64,000 nucleotides of DNA. Origin: Thermovorax subterraneus (lineage in GTDB: Bacteria; Bacillota; Thermosediminibacteria; Thermosediminibacterales; Thermosediminibacteraceae). Below, piece by piece: positions 17,645-26,102 of this stretch. The stretch spans positions 1-64,000 of the forward strand of contig JAKIHM010000003.1 of the NCBI GenBank assembly GCA_021608145.1, written 5' to 3'. A program made the position numbers and the translations under genes. Below the pieces are notes generated by a model. It was not told where the DNA came from and ran no database searches. It worked only from the letters and a program-made list of their open reading frames with translations. Position 1 is the stretch's first letter, and every line of letters starts with the position of its first letter.

Positions 17645-18784
17645 TTATACAAAATCACTCATTTTTTCGCTTCTATTTATTTTATATATAGCAATGAGCA
17701 TAAATACCCCTGCAAAAGCTAAAAGCGTTGCTATATTTATATATATATCACTAAATCCACTTCCGGTTTGAAGTTTATCTATAGCGTCAATTGCCCATTT
17801 TTGCGGCATAAAATCTGACAATTTCTGGAGCAGTTTGGGCATCATATTTACCGGCCAAAAAACGCCGCCAATCATGCATGTTGGAGTTACAATTAATGTA
17901 GTGAGATTACTTGCATAATTTGTAGATGGAGAAAAAGAAATTATCATCATACTAAGGCTAATAGATACAATTGCAAAAGAGACAAGCACCAAAAATATCT
18001 CAAAAAGGGATTTGTTTAAATTTAATCCTAAAAGCAATGCCAAAAGTAATAAAATAATTACTATTTGCAAAAGGGCCACAAAAACGTTTAATAAAAAATT
18101 GCTCAACAAATAAGTTTTAGGTTTAACAGGGGATGCAAGAACTCTGTAAAAGGTTTTATCTCTTTTTTCCTGTAATATTAGATTTGCTATACTTGTTGTG
18201 TTGACCATTAAAAACATTATAAAAAAACCAAGGCTTCTCCTGGTCGCAAGAATGCTTTTAGTTTCATCTTTTACAAGCTCCGTCTTTAAATTAAAGGGGT
18301 AGTTTTTATATGCTTCATACATATTATTAAAAATTTCTCTATTACCTTCAGAGGCAAAAGCTAAACCTAAAAGGTTTGCTATTTCTTGATTTAAATAATT
18401 TTTTAAAAGTATTGTGACATCTTCGCCTTTTATTGAAATAATTTCAATTTTTTCTATATCATTTTTAATTAAACCTTCTCCGAAACCGTAGGGGATAATT
18501 ACGGCGCTGTCCACATTTCCCCTTGAGACTTTTTCAATTATCTCTTTTTCATCAAGAAAAATAATTTTAAATTTATCTGTTTTTTGAAGTGATTTTATTA
18601 AATCTTTTGATATTTCACTGTTATCTTTATTGACAATTCCTATCTTTAACTGCGAATTATCTGCAAAACCGAGAAATAAAAATATTAAAGACACTGCTAT
18701 AGTCATTAACAATAAAAAGACATTGCTTTTTTTCCTTATAAATAATTTCAATGTATTATTAATAAGCAAAGCTAAATTACCCAT
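17645..18784 (-). CDS. ABC-2 type transporter permease
   Basis: A 379-residue permease of the ABC-2/YhgE-like type: one N-terminal helix (VFLLLMTIAVSLIFLFLGF), a large extracytoplasmic domain, then five helices (LGFFIMFLMVNTTSIANLIL onwards) with RDKTFYRVLASPVKPKTY between them. The ATG at 18782-18784 follows AAAGGAGG by nine bases. It is a partner of the neighbouring permease, since the two differ in sequence but share topology, suggesting a heterodimeric export channel. Confidence 0.88.
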   Translation of the reverse strand: MGNLALLINNTLKLFIRKKSNVFLLLMTIAVSLIFLFLGFADNSQLKIGIVNKDNSEISKDLIKSLQKTDKFKIIFLDEKEIIEKVSRGNVDSAVIIPYGFGEGLIKNDIEKIEIISIKGEDVTILLKNYLNQEIANLLGLAFASEGNREIFNNMYEAYKNYPFNLKTELVKDETKSILATRRSLGFFIMFLMVNTTSIANLILQEKRDKTFYRVLASPVKPKTYLLSNFLLNVFVALLQIVIILLLLALLLGLNLNKSLFEIFLVLVSFAIVSISLSMMIISFSPSTNYASNLTTLIVTPTCMIGGVFWPVNMMPKLLQKLSDFMPQKWAIDAIDKLQTGSGFSDIYINIATLLAFAGVFMLIAIYKINRSEKMSDFV

Positions 18785-18785
18785 T

Positions 18786-19913
18786 TTAAAAAGCCTCCTT
18801 TTTAAATAAATAAGCAGACAAAACAATAAAAAACAAAGCAGGTATTAAGTTTACTAAAACCGCGGTTAATATATATTTGTAATCATTGTTTAATATTACG
18901 TTAAATATTGCAGTATTTATCCAGGTAATTGGAGAAGCATTTGAAAGCTTTATAAGTAGTTTACTGTTCATGCTACTTATGGGAAAATAAGAACCACCTA
19001 AAAATGCAATAAATGGTATTATTGCGTTTACTAAACCCTGAGCTGCTCTTCCGTTTTTTATGATAAATCCCAATCCAATGCCTATACTTACTGAAAACAA
19101 TATTTCACTTGTTATAAGTAAAAAAACTGTAATTATATCGTGACCCCAATAAGCCCCGTAGATATATTTACTGAATGCAAAAATTATAACGGATTGTATA
19201 AATACTGAAAAAGCGGTGCCTAAAAGTTTTCCTGTCAATATCTCGTACTTTTTAGTTGGGCTTGCTAAAATTCTCATTCCTGTTTTTCTCGTCCTTTCAT
19301 CATCTATTGCAAATACTCCACCAATAGAGCCATAAAGTATTATTAAAGTAAGCATTGTTACAGAATAATAATCAAAGGAGGTCAGAGCCTTTTTTCTATC
19401 AAGAGAAACAATTTTAGTGAAATCCCTTTCAATATTTGTTATATTTTTTAAACCCAAAGGATTGACCTTGGCAATTGCATCTATGGTTTTATATCTATCC
19501 ACAAAGACGCTAACCATGTTTTCTATTATGTTTGCTTCAAGGTCATTTCTTTCGTTTTTATATAAAATGATGCCTTCATTATTTAAAAGAATATAAGCCG
19601 AGTATTTTCCATTTTTTATATTATTTATGCCTTCGTCAATTTTTTCGACTTCCTTAAACTCAATCCCGATCTTCTTTCCCGCTTTTATAAATTTTTTAAA
19701 ACCCAAAGAAATACCTTCATTACCGCTTTTATCGGTATAAACTACTTTTATATCCTGAAATTTAAAATTGGTATTAAAGTTGTTTGAAAAAGCAAATCCC
19801 AAAATGGCAATTATCACTATTGGGAATAAAATCATTAAGAGCATTACCTGCTTATTGGCAAAATTCTCTTTAAACTCCTTCGTCATAATACTTAAGATTC
19901 TCATATAGTCCAC
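18786..19913 (-). CDS. ABC-2 type transporter permease
   Basis: A 375-residue permease with one N-terminal helix (QVMLLMILFPIVIIAILGFAF), an external domain of about 150 residues, and five C-terminal helices. DDERTRKTGMRILASPTKKYE is the cytoplasmic motif that contacts the ATPase. The stop of the ATPase gene is two bases before its start region, so the three genes are one operon exporting an unknown, probably hydrophobic, substrate. Confidence 0.88.
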   Translation of the reverse strand: MDYMRILSIMTKEFKENFANKQVMLLMILFPIVIIAILGFAFSNNFNTNFKFQDIKVVYTDKSGNEGISLGFKKFIKAGKKIGIEFKEVEKIDEGINNIKNGKYSAYILLNNEGIILYKNERNDLEANIIENMVSVFVDRYKTIDAIAKVNPLGLKNITNIERDFTKIVSLDRKKALTSFDYYSVTMLTLIILYGSIGGVFAIDDERTRKTGMRILASPTKKYEILTGKLLGTAFSVFIQSVIIFAFSKYIYGAYWGHDIITVFLLITSEILFSVSIGIGLGFIIKNGRAAQGLVNAIIPFIAFLGGSYFPISSMNSKLLIKLSNASPITWINTAIFNVILNNDYKYILTAVLVNLIPALFFIVLSAYLFKKEAF

Positions 19914-19915
19914 CT

Positions 19916-20851
19916 CTAATCTCTTAACTTTCTACCTGTAAGTGTGAGAAAAACTGTCTCTAAATCGGGTATTTCGCTTTTTATATTTTTAATAGGAATA
20001 TCCTTTGATGTAAAATACTGTATTATTTTGTCGAGATTGCAAACATCTCGAGAACTTATTATTTTAACCACATTTTCGTTTATCTCAACGGCTTTTACAC
20101 CAGTTATTTCTTTTAATTTTTCCTCGTCTATACCTACAACACTACCCACTGTTATAAAGGTTGTATTAGTATCGGTAACCATAGATATAAGTTCCTCTTT
20201 TGTCCCTTCTGCTATAATTTTTCCATGGTCCATTATAGATATTTTCGTACAAATAGCTTCAACTTCTTCCATATAGTGGCTCGTGTAAATTATTGTACTT
20301 CCCATTTTATTTAATTTCTTTACGGATTCGAGGATGTGATTCCTGGATTGCGGGTCGATTCCTACGGTCGGCTCATCCATTATTATTAATTTTGGCTTAT
20401 GGGCGATGGCACAAGCCACATTTAGCCTTCTTTTCATACCTCCCGAAAATCTGTTTGGCATTTCCTTAGCTTTATCTATAAGACCTACAAATTCCAACGC
20501 CATTTCAACACTTTCTTTAAGTTCCTTGCCTTTTAATCCGTATAAACTTGCAAAAAAACAGACATTTTCATAAGCCGATAAATCCCCGTATATTGCAATG
20601 TCTTGCGGAACGATTCCTATGTTTCTTTTTATAAAATCAGGGTCCTCCCTTATTTCCTTTTCAAATACGTATATTTTTCCCTTGTCTATGTTCAAAAGAC
20701 CGCAGATTATATTTATAGCTGTAGTTTTTCCTGCACCGTTTGGTCCTAAAAGTCCGTAGATTTCCCCTTCTTCTATTTCGAGGTTTATATTGTCAAGTGC
20801 TATAATGTCTCCAAACCTCTTTGTTAGCCCTTCGATTTTAACAATTTTCAT
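19916..20851 (-). CDS. ABC transporter ATP-binding protein
   Basis: A 311-residue DrrA/CcmA-type ATPase. Walker A is GLLGPNGAGKTTAIN, the Q-loop lies in GIVPQDIAIYGDLS, the signature is FSGGMKRRLNVACA, Walker B is LIIMDEPTVGID and the H-loop lies in IIYTSHYMEEVE. The ATG at 20851 follows GAGAGGTG. As first gene of the exporter and two-component operon it drives the two ABC-2 permeases downstream. Confidence 0.92.
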   Translation of the reverse strand: MKIVKIEGLTKRFGDIIALDNINLEIEEGEIYGLLGPNGAGKTTAINIICGLLNIDKGKIYVFEKEIREDPDFIKRNIGIVPQDIAIYGDLSAYENVCFFASLYGLKGKELKESVEMALEFVGLIDKAKEMPNRFSGGMKRRLNVACAIAHKPKLIIMDEPTVGIDPQSRNHILESVKKLNKMGSTIIYTSHYMEEVEAICTKISIMDHGKIIAEGTKEELISMVTDTNTTFITVGSVVGIDEEKLKEITGVKAVEINENVVKIISSRDVCNLDKIIQYFTSKDIPIKNIKSEIPDLETVFLTLTGRKLRD

Positions 20852-20860
20852 ATTAAACAC

Positions 20861-21641
20861 CTCTCGTATATTTTAAATATCAATTATATTTTGATTATTA
20901 AGATAAAGCTATTGTCTTAGCACAGCGTTGAAAAAAACTTATTTCATTATTAATAATAAAAAAAATGGTGAAAATATTGCAGTACATAAAGTCACCCTTT
21001 CAACATGACTAAAGTCATATATTTTTATTAGTTTTTTTACCTTCCGACAAGTATATAACCCAGATTTCGCACTCTTTCCTATAAAACCAATACATTTTCA
21101 TATCCCATAAAATGGAAATAATAACCTAAGGTGGGTCTGTCTTTCCAAAAATACAGGAAAAAAATACAGGAAATAAACAGCTGCCAGTGCTAACAGCTGC
21201 TCGGATTCTACCATACAAAATTTGAAATTTCAGTCCAAGTTATCTATAGGTAAGATGTTTCATACACGCTTTTACAAAAACTCTATTTTTAAAATCGAAA
21301 AAGCACAAAACTAAGAAATAAGTATTTAAAACGGCCTTAGCTATAATCTTTCGTAAAAAAATTTCTTTGTCAAATCGACTCGCCCCCCACTCCCTCTATG
21401 AGAAATATTGCTTTAAATTATATGACATGATAAGTAACATATTTTCTAAGGTGAAGTTATCTATAACAAGTTATTTTTCTTTCCTCTCTTTTGTAAGATC
21501 CGATTCCAAAATTTTGGCTTAATTATATTATTGGGTTAGTAAGGTTGATTCTGAAGATAACAATACAAATCTTTATTATCTTATTTTTCTCTATACAGTT
21601 TCAGAAGAAAATGAATTTTGTCTCTTTTAAAATTCTTCATT
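20861..21641. other. 780-bp AT-rich intergenic region
   Basis: No gene is supported. Visible items: ATGACT-AA-AGTCAT palindrome (21005-21018), a CAGCTG...CAGCTG inverted pair (about 21178-21205), and TTTTTAAAATCGAAA (21286-21300), which matches half of a palindrome repeated at the other edge of the defence island (36.3-36.6 kb). Confidence 0.5.
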
Positions 21642-22346
21642 CTATGGCAAAAGAGTGCGAAGTTTACCTGTTTCACTGTATCCAAGAGTCTTCCCTTTAA
21701 GATAGCGTAATAATATTCTTTTATCAACTGAATTGCCCTCATTAATTTTTTCAATAAATGAATACAATTGATTCCAAGTTAGGCGATAGTAAAATCTTCT
21801 TGAATCGAGATGAACAGAATCATTAACGCATTTTACCAAGTCATCATCTAAATCGTCTTGAGTTATTGATACTATAACTAAAGCCACTTTACCCAACTGC
21901 TCCCGCAAAGCTTCACCTAATATGAAAAACCGCATAAGTTCATAACCAATTCCATCACTGCTTGCTACATGTTCAATATCATTTTTGAAAATACCCTTTT
22001 TATCATTGTAATAAGTTGGAATTTGAGAAGGAGCTGGTGTTACAGATGGTGAATCCAACTTTGCCTCAATCAATACTACCACATTTTTAAATACTGCTAT
22101 TATGTCTGGCTCAGATCCATGTGAACGGCTTTCTCCAATTGAATTCCTTGCTTTCAGCAAATCCTCCCATTCTGTCATTTTTTCCATGTCAACAGACCAA
22201 TACACAACTTTTTCTACAGGCCCCCATGAGAAAAGAGTAGCTTTTTTCCCAATGTTATCCTCAAAAAGCTTGTTTAATAAACCCTCTCGCTCTAAGAATC
22301 GGAATACATTCCAAACTAAAGAATCTTCATCCCTTTCTCGCCCCAT
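21642..22346 (-). CDS. PD-(D/E)XK nuclease-like protein
   Basis: The chain from the ATG at 22344-22346 begins MGRERDEDSLVWNVFRFLER. GSEPDIIAVFKNVVVLIEAKL has the PD-x(n)-E-x-K pattern of restriction-endonuclease-fold nucleases. The frame extends further upstream and overlaps the end of the preceding gene by up to 116 bases. The conserved-looking region continues from the neighbour's C-terminus into this N-terminus, so the two may be one gene split by a frameshift. Role inferred as defence from its neighbours; not proven. Confidence 0.6.
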   Translation of the reverse strand: MGRERDEDSLVWNVFRFLEREGLLNKLFEDNIGKKATLFSWGPVEKVVYWSVDMEKMTEWEDLLKARNSIGESRSHGSEPDIIAVFKNVVVLIEAKLDSPSVTPAPSQIPTYYNDKKGIFKNDIEHVASSDGIGYELMRFFILGEALREQLGKVALVIVSITQDDLDDDLVKCVNDSVHLDSRRFYYRLTWNQLYSFIEKINEGNSVDKRILLRYLKGKTLGYSETGKLRTLLP

Positions 22347-23055
22347 TCTGCTCCCATGTGCGCTTTCCTGCCTTTGATAATTTAAGTGCTGTTTTTTTAT
22401 CTTCAGGCCATAGTAACGATGTGGTAGGTTCTTCATATTCAAAAGTTGAGGGAGATATATAAATTCTGTGTTTCGGACATAAGTAACTTGACAGTTTTTC
22501 CTTACTGCTATTAAGATTTAATCCGTCAGCAGTCATCCTCGGGGAAACAAAGTCACATCCTATAACGGGGCAGGGAATATTTTCGTCTGTTATTACCCTT
22601 TCTGGTTTGAGTGTCCATCTGTCGAGCATAAGCGGACTTTTGCTTTCAGCCTGTCTTTCAAATAAGGCATAGTAAGCAATCGTGCCAGGGCCCGCTTCGT
22701 CTTTCATAAATGCGTCTATTGGAATTAGAGCCGTAAGGTTAAAACCGATAGAATTTTCATATTCTATCAGTCTATTTAGTTCTTTTTCAAGTGAGTTTTT
22801 TATAGATTGATAGCCTATGCGCCATGCATGGAATAACGATCCTCCTGAAGCAGGATTTAGCCAAAAAAGACAATTATCAGTGTAGACACCATAATTTCGA
22901 ATATATATAGCACCGCCACCTACCTTCATCTGAGTGGCATGACCCCCATAGCAGTAGCCGTCAGATGCAGCAGTGGTCAGAAAATGTGCAGTTTGCTCGG
23001 GAGAATCCATTGAAATATTCATCTTTATTAGCTTTTGTTTCACGCTATCACTCAT
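22327..23055 (-). CDS. hypothetical protein with zinc-ribbon-like Cys/His motif
   Basis: A 242-residue protein I cannot name. IPCPVIGCDF followed by YLCPKHRIYISPSTFEYE makes a plausible CxxxxC...CxxH metal site near the C-terminus. It ends NGARKG where the nuclease frame is already open, with the nuclease start inside its last 20 bases. It may be the N-terminal half of a longer nuclease. Starts with ATG a few bases after a weak purine-rich site. Confidence 0.55.
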   Translation of the reverse strand: MSDSVKQKLIKMNISMDSPEQTAHFLTTAASDGYCYGGHATQMKVGGGAIYIRNYGVYTDNCLFWLNPASGGSLFHAWRIGYQSIKNSLEKELNRLIEYENSIGFNLTALIPIDAFMKDEAGPGTIAYYALFERQAESKSPLMLDRWTLKPERVITDENIPCPVIGCDFVSPRMTADGLNLNSSKEKLSSYLCPKHRIYISPSTFEYEEPTTSLLWPEDKKTALKLSKAGKRTWEQNGARKG

Positions 23056-23076
23056 TTAAATTTTTTGCTCCTTTCT

Positions 23077-23778
23077 TTAAATTTTTAAAACATAGCCTTT
23101 TAATTTCTTATCAAAGACAACCTTGCCTTCTTCAATTTCATTAATTATCCCAAGGTCTCTGTAAAACATTCTTTTTGAAATTATATCAGGATAAAGCATT
23201 TCGTCTAACCTTTCCTTTGTTAAAATCTCCCCTTTCAGTAACCATTTATACATTAATAACACTCGCCTCAAGCGTATGGAATTTTCACAGGCTCTCCTTC
23301 CAATTCCTTCATTATCTTTAATTACCGACAAAATAGCTAATCTCAGCTTTTCTCTATCGCTAAAAATATTATCCTTAAAATATATATTCTGTATATTGTA
23401 TTCTGGCACTTCAGAAGAGTTTAAAATATATATAGTCGGATTCTTTAAATCTTTCAATTCATCTTCAAACTCGGCTAACTCTGGCGGCAAGGGTTCTTCG
23501 CATTCTTTCCAAAATCGAAACAACATTTGTTTATCCTTATGATCAACAGCTGCAAAATTGATAAATGCCAAAAAGTGTGGAATTACAAAAATATCTTCAA
23601 CAACATCAGTAAAATATAGTTTTATTTTTGTTTCTTTCCCTTTTAATTTGTCATAAACCCTCATGTTTTCTATACATTTGTTAAGAGTTATCAATTCTTG
23701 CCCATTTAGATCATAGGCCAATATGGTAGAATAGTAAGAATAATACAAATCCTCTCCTGGATTGTCATATACTCTCAT
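23077..23778 (-). CDS. hypothetical protein with winged-helix-like C-terminus
   Basis: A 233-residue protein. The C-terminal part (EMLYPDIISKRMFYRDLGII, then VVFDKKLKGYVLK) resembles the HTH of WYL-type regulators, in which the recognition helix is followed by a wing ending GYxL. The N-terminal 150 residues match nothing I know. It sits just upstream of the zinc/nuclease pair on the same strand (22-bp gap) and could be its regulator. Function is inference. Confidence 0.5.
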   Translation of the reverse strand: MRVYDNPGEDLYYSYYSTILAYDLNGQELITLNKCIENMRVYDKLKGKETKIKLYFTDVVEDIFVIPHFLAFINFAAVDHKDKQMLFRFWKECEEPLPPELAEFEDELKDLKNPTIYILNSSEVPEYNIQNIYFKDNIFSDREKLRLAILSVIKDNEGIGRRACENSIRLRRVLLMYKWLLKGEILTKERLDEMLYPDIISKRMFYRDLGIINEIEEGKVVFDKKLKGYVLKI

Positions 23779-24070
23779 GCTACCCCCATCCTTTCTATTC
23801 TACCGTTTTAAGCTATTATAATATTCATACAATGAACAGGGGCTGTCATTCATTGGCTTTAACCGTTAAATTTCTATTTCTTTGCCAGATTGACTTTAAA
23901 AAAATTTATTTACTAAAACCCTAAAAGTTTTCCTTTGTCTGGTATATTAACGCCCCATCTTTTCTCCATAAATTTTATATGAGTTTTCTCTTTCCAAAAT
24001 CTTTCATTATGCTAATTCATAATGCGATATTTTATCTGCTGCAAGCTTTAGCTAAACCAAAAGTTGATAT
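23779..24070. other. intergenic stretch with a short coding remnant
   Basis: The minus strand contains a 31-codon open stretch HNERFWKEKTHIKFMEKRWG continuing to GKLLGF, without a start. It could be debris of a former gene. Nothing else was recognised. Confidence 0.3.
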
Positions 24071-26047
24071 TCAAACACTAACACATCCCTGCCTACAGCC
24101 ATCTGATGTTTCAGATGTGTGAAAGATCCCATCAAGAAATTCTTTTATTTCTACAACATTAAATATACTGGAAATTTTACACCCCTTGTTCAATATAGAA
24201 TTTATCTCAAAGATTTTTTCTATTGATAATTTATGGGTTTCGCTAACTAATTGAAAGTCTTTATTAAAAAAGCTTTCAATATCCCCAGAAAGAATGCATA
24301 TGCCGTTCGTTCTTAATGTCCTTAAAATGGCTTCTAATCTGTCAAACTTTTCTTCACCTCTAAAATCTTCTATGCTTTTTGCTGTATAAAACTTCTCTTC
24401 ATAATTTTGCTTTATAATATTTCTAACTTTTGACACTAGCCCAAATATCTTCTTTCCCTCTTCTCCAAAACGACTAATAAAGAACCTTTCTCCTAAATTT
24501 TCGATACTCTCATGACACTTAGCACCTTTGTCTTTGTACTTTCTAACTTTCTCTTCATCTTTATCCCTTAAAAAATAATCAAAATCAGCTACGATATAAG
24601 TGTCAATTCTTAATTTCAAAGTTAAGTCAACAAATTTACTTATATTATCCTTGCCTCCAACACTTATAACCGATATGTTTTCTTCATTAAGTTTGTTGCC
24701 ATACAGTTCCTCTGCGACCCATTTGATTATGTAGTTATCATATCCCTCACAAACAATTACTTTATCTGCAAAAAACACCTCATTTTGATTGTTATCAACC
24801 AATACATCTTTAAACTTTTTCACATTTAATTGATGTATAGCAGTTTTTCCTTCATTCTTTCTTGCAAGGATTATATTCATATTTGGTTCTATTGTTTTTA
24901 AAAATTCTGGACTATGTGTGGTAATTATAACCTGGTTTTTGCCGTCATTTAAAAACTCGTCCAACTTGTAATTAATAGTTCTGCAAGCATTAGGATGTAA
25001 ATAAAGTTCTGGTTCTTCTAAACATAGTAAAGCAGATGATTTTGTATTAACATAATTTATATAATAGCTAAATAAACCTATAATCGTAGCACTTTGAATG
25101 CCTGAACCTTTATCCGTAATTAATGATTTGTATCCATCGTCGATATATATGACCACATTTTTGTAAATATCTGGTTTTTCATCGGCACTAAATTGAAACA
25201 ATATCTCAGTTCCAGGAAAAGCCGCATTAAAAGAACCGTTACTAATTTTTTGTTTTACATCACTAAATACTTCGTCAGCGATTTCTTTAACTCGTAAAAA
25301 AGCTTTCTTCAACTCATCATCTTTATTGTGGTTTTTAGTTAGATGCCGCAATAGTTTCCCATACCAGCTCCACTGGTTAATTCTTAACTGCACCATTGGA
25401 TCTCTAAAAGAGGGTATTATCGCACTTTGGAGGAATTCATTGCGAATTGGTGCTGAAAATGCCATCGTCCAATTTGAATTTTCATCTTCTCTATAAAAAA
25501 ATCGCAAATCTTTCTTTACATCTCCATCTTCATTTCTATATGCTTTCAAAACAAATGCAAATATATATTTATTTTCAAATTCCTCTATAACCTGGTCAAT
25601 ATTTTTCTTTGGACTTATATACTGTTTTTCCTCATATCTTAACTCATCAGGATCTATTAAAAATTCATTTTCAAAACAATTTTTTATAGCATCCTTATAT
25701 ATCGATCGTGAATACTTATAAAACCCCGAGCACTTAAGCATCATATCATAAGGAATATCTTCTCCTTCATCTCGCCTCAATTCACAATAAATAAAAATAT
25801 CATTAGTAACTACAATTTCCTCTTTCGTTTCATCCTTAATTTTGTATGTGAAAAAATCTTTCTCTGTTATATTCTCATTTTTCACATATGCTGGATTACT
25901 TTCCCCTAAAACCAAATCTACTGCTTTAATAATATTGCTCTTACCACAATTGTTTTTCCTAACAATAATGTTTTTACCCTTAGCAAAAGTTATATCGATA
26001 TATTCAATGCTTCTAAAATTCTTAATAATTACCCTATGTAAATACAT
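24071..26047 (-). CDS. OLD-family ATP-dependent endonuclease (AAA ATPase plus TOPRIM)
   Basis: A 658-residue SMC-like ATPase with a C-terminal TOPRIM nuclease. Walker A is VRKNNCGKSNIIKA (the usual first glycine is Arg), the signature region is TDKGSGIQSATIIGLFSYY and Walker B is LLCLEEPELYLHP with H in TTHSPEFL. The TOPRIM starts at KVIVCEGYDN and has YIVADFDYF. OLD proteins act in phage defence by cutting DNA. There is no UvrD-like partner next to it, so it is not a Gabija pair. The ATG at 26047 follows GGTGGAG. It lies directly downstream of hsdR. Confidence 0.85.
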   Translation of the reverse strand: MYLHRVIIKNFRSIEYIDITFAKGKNIIVRKNNCGKSNIIKAVDLVLGESNPAYVKNENITEKDFFTYKIKDETKEEIVVTNDIFIYCELRRDEGEDIPYDMMLKCSGFYKYSRSIYKDAIKNCFENEFLIDPDELRYEEKQYISPKKNIDQVIEEFENKYIFAFVLKAYRNEDGDVKKDLRFFYREDENSNWTMAFSAPIRNEFLQSAIIPSFRDPMVQLRINQWSWYGKLLRHLTKNHNKDDELKKAFLRVKEIADEVFSDVKQKISNGSFNAAFPGTEILFQFSADEKPDIYKNVVIYIDDGYKSLITDKGSGIQSATIIGLFSYYINYVNTKSSALLCLEEPELYLHPNACRTINYKLDEFLNDGKNQVIITTHSPEFLKTIEPNMNIILARKNEGKTAIHQLNVKKFKDVLVDNNQNEVFFADKVIVCEGYDNYIIKWVAEELYGNKLNEENISVISVGGKDNISKFVDLTLKLRIDTYIVADFDYFLRDKDEEKVRKYKDKGAKCHESIENLGERFFISRFGEEGKKIFGLVSKVRNIIKQNYEEKFYTAKSIEDFRGEEKFDRLEAILRTLRTNGICILSGDIESFFNKDFQLVSETHKLSIEKIFEINSILNKGCKISSIFNVVEIKEFLDGIFHTSETSDGCRQGCVSV

Positions 26048-26102
26048 TCTTCCCACTCCACCTTAAGACAGTCATATTTCACTAAAAACAAATACTTATC
26101 CA

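Noticed and set aside
21005-21018. ATGACT-AA-AGTCAT dyad as an operator
   Set aside because: It is far (about 150 bp) from the ABC operon start and short; no supporting copy was found.
24071-26047. Gabija or PARIS system
   Set aside because: The OLD-type gene has its own TOPRIM domain and no UvrD-like helicase or DUF4435 partner beside it.
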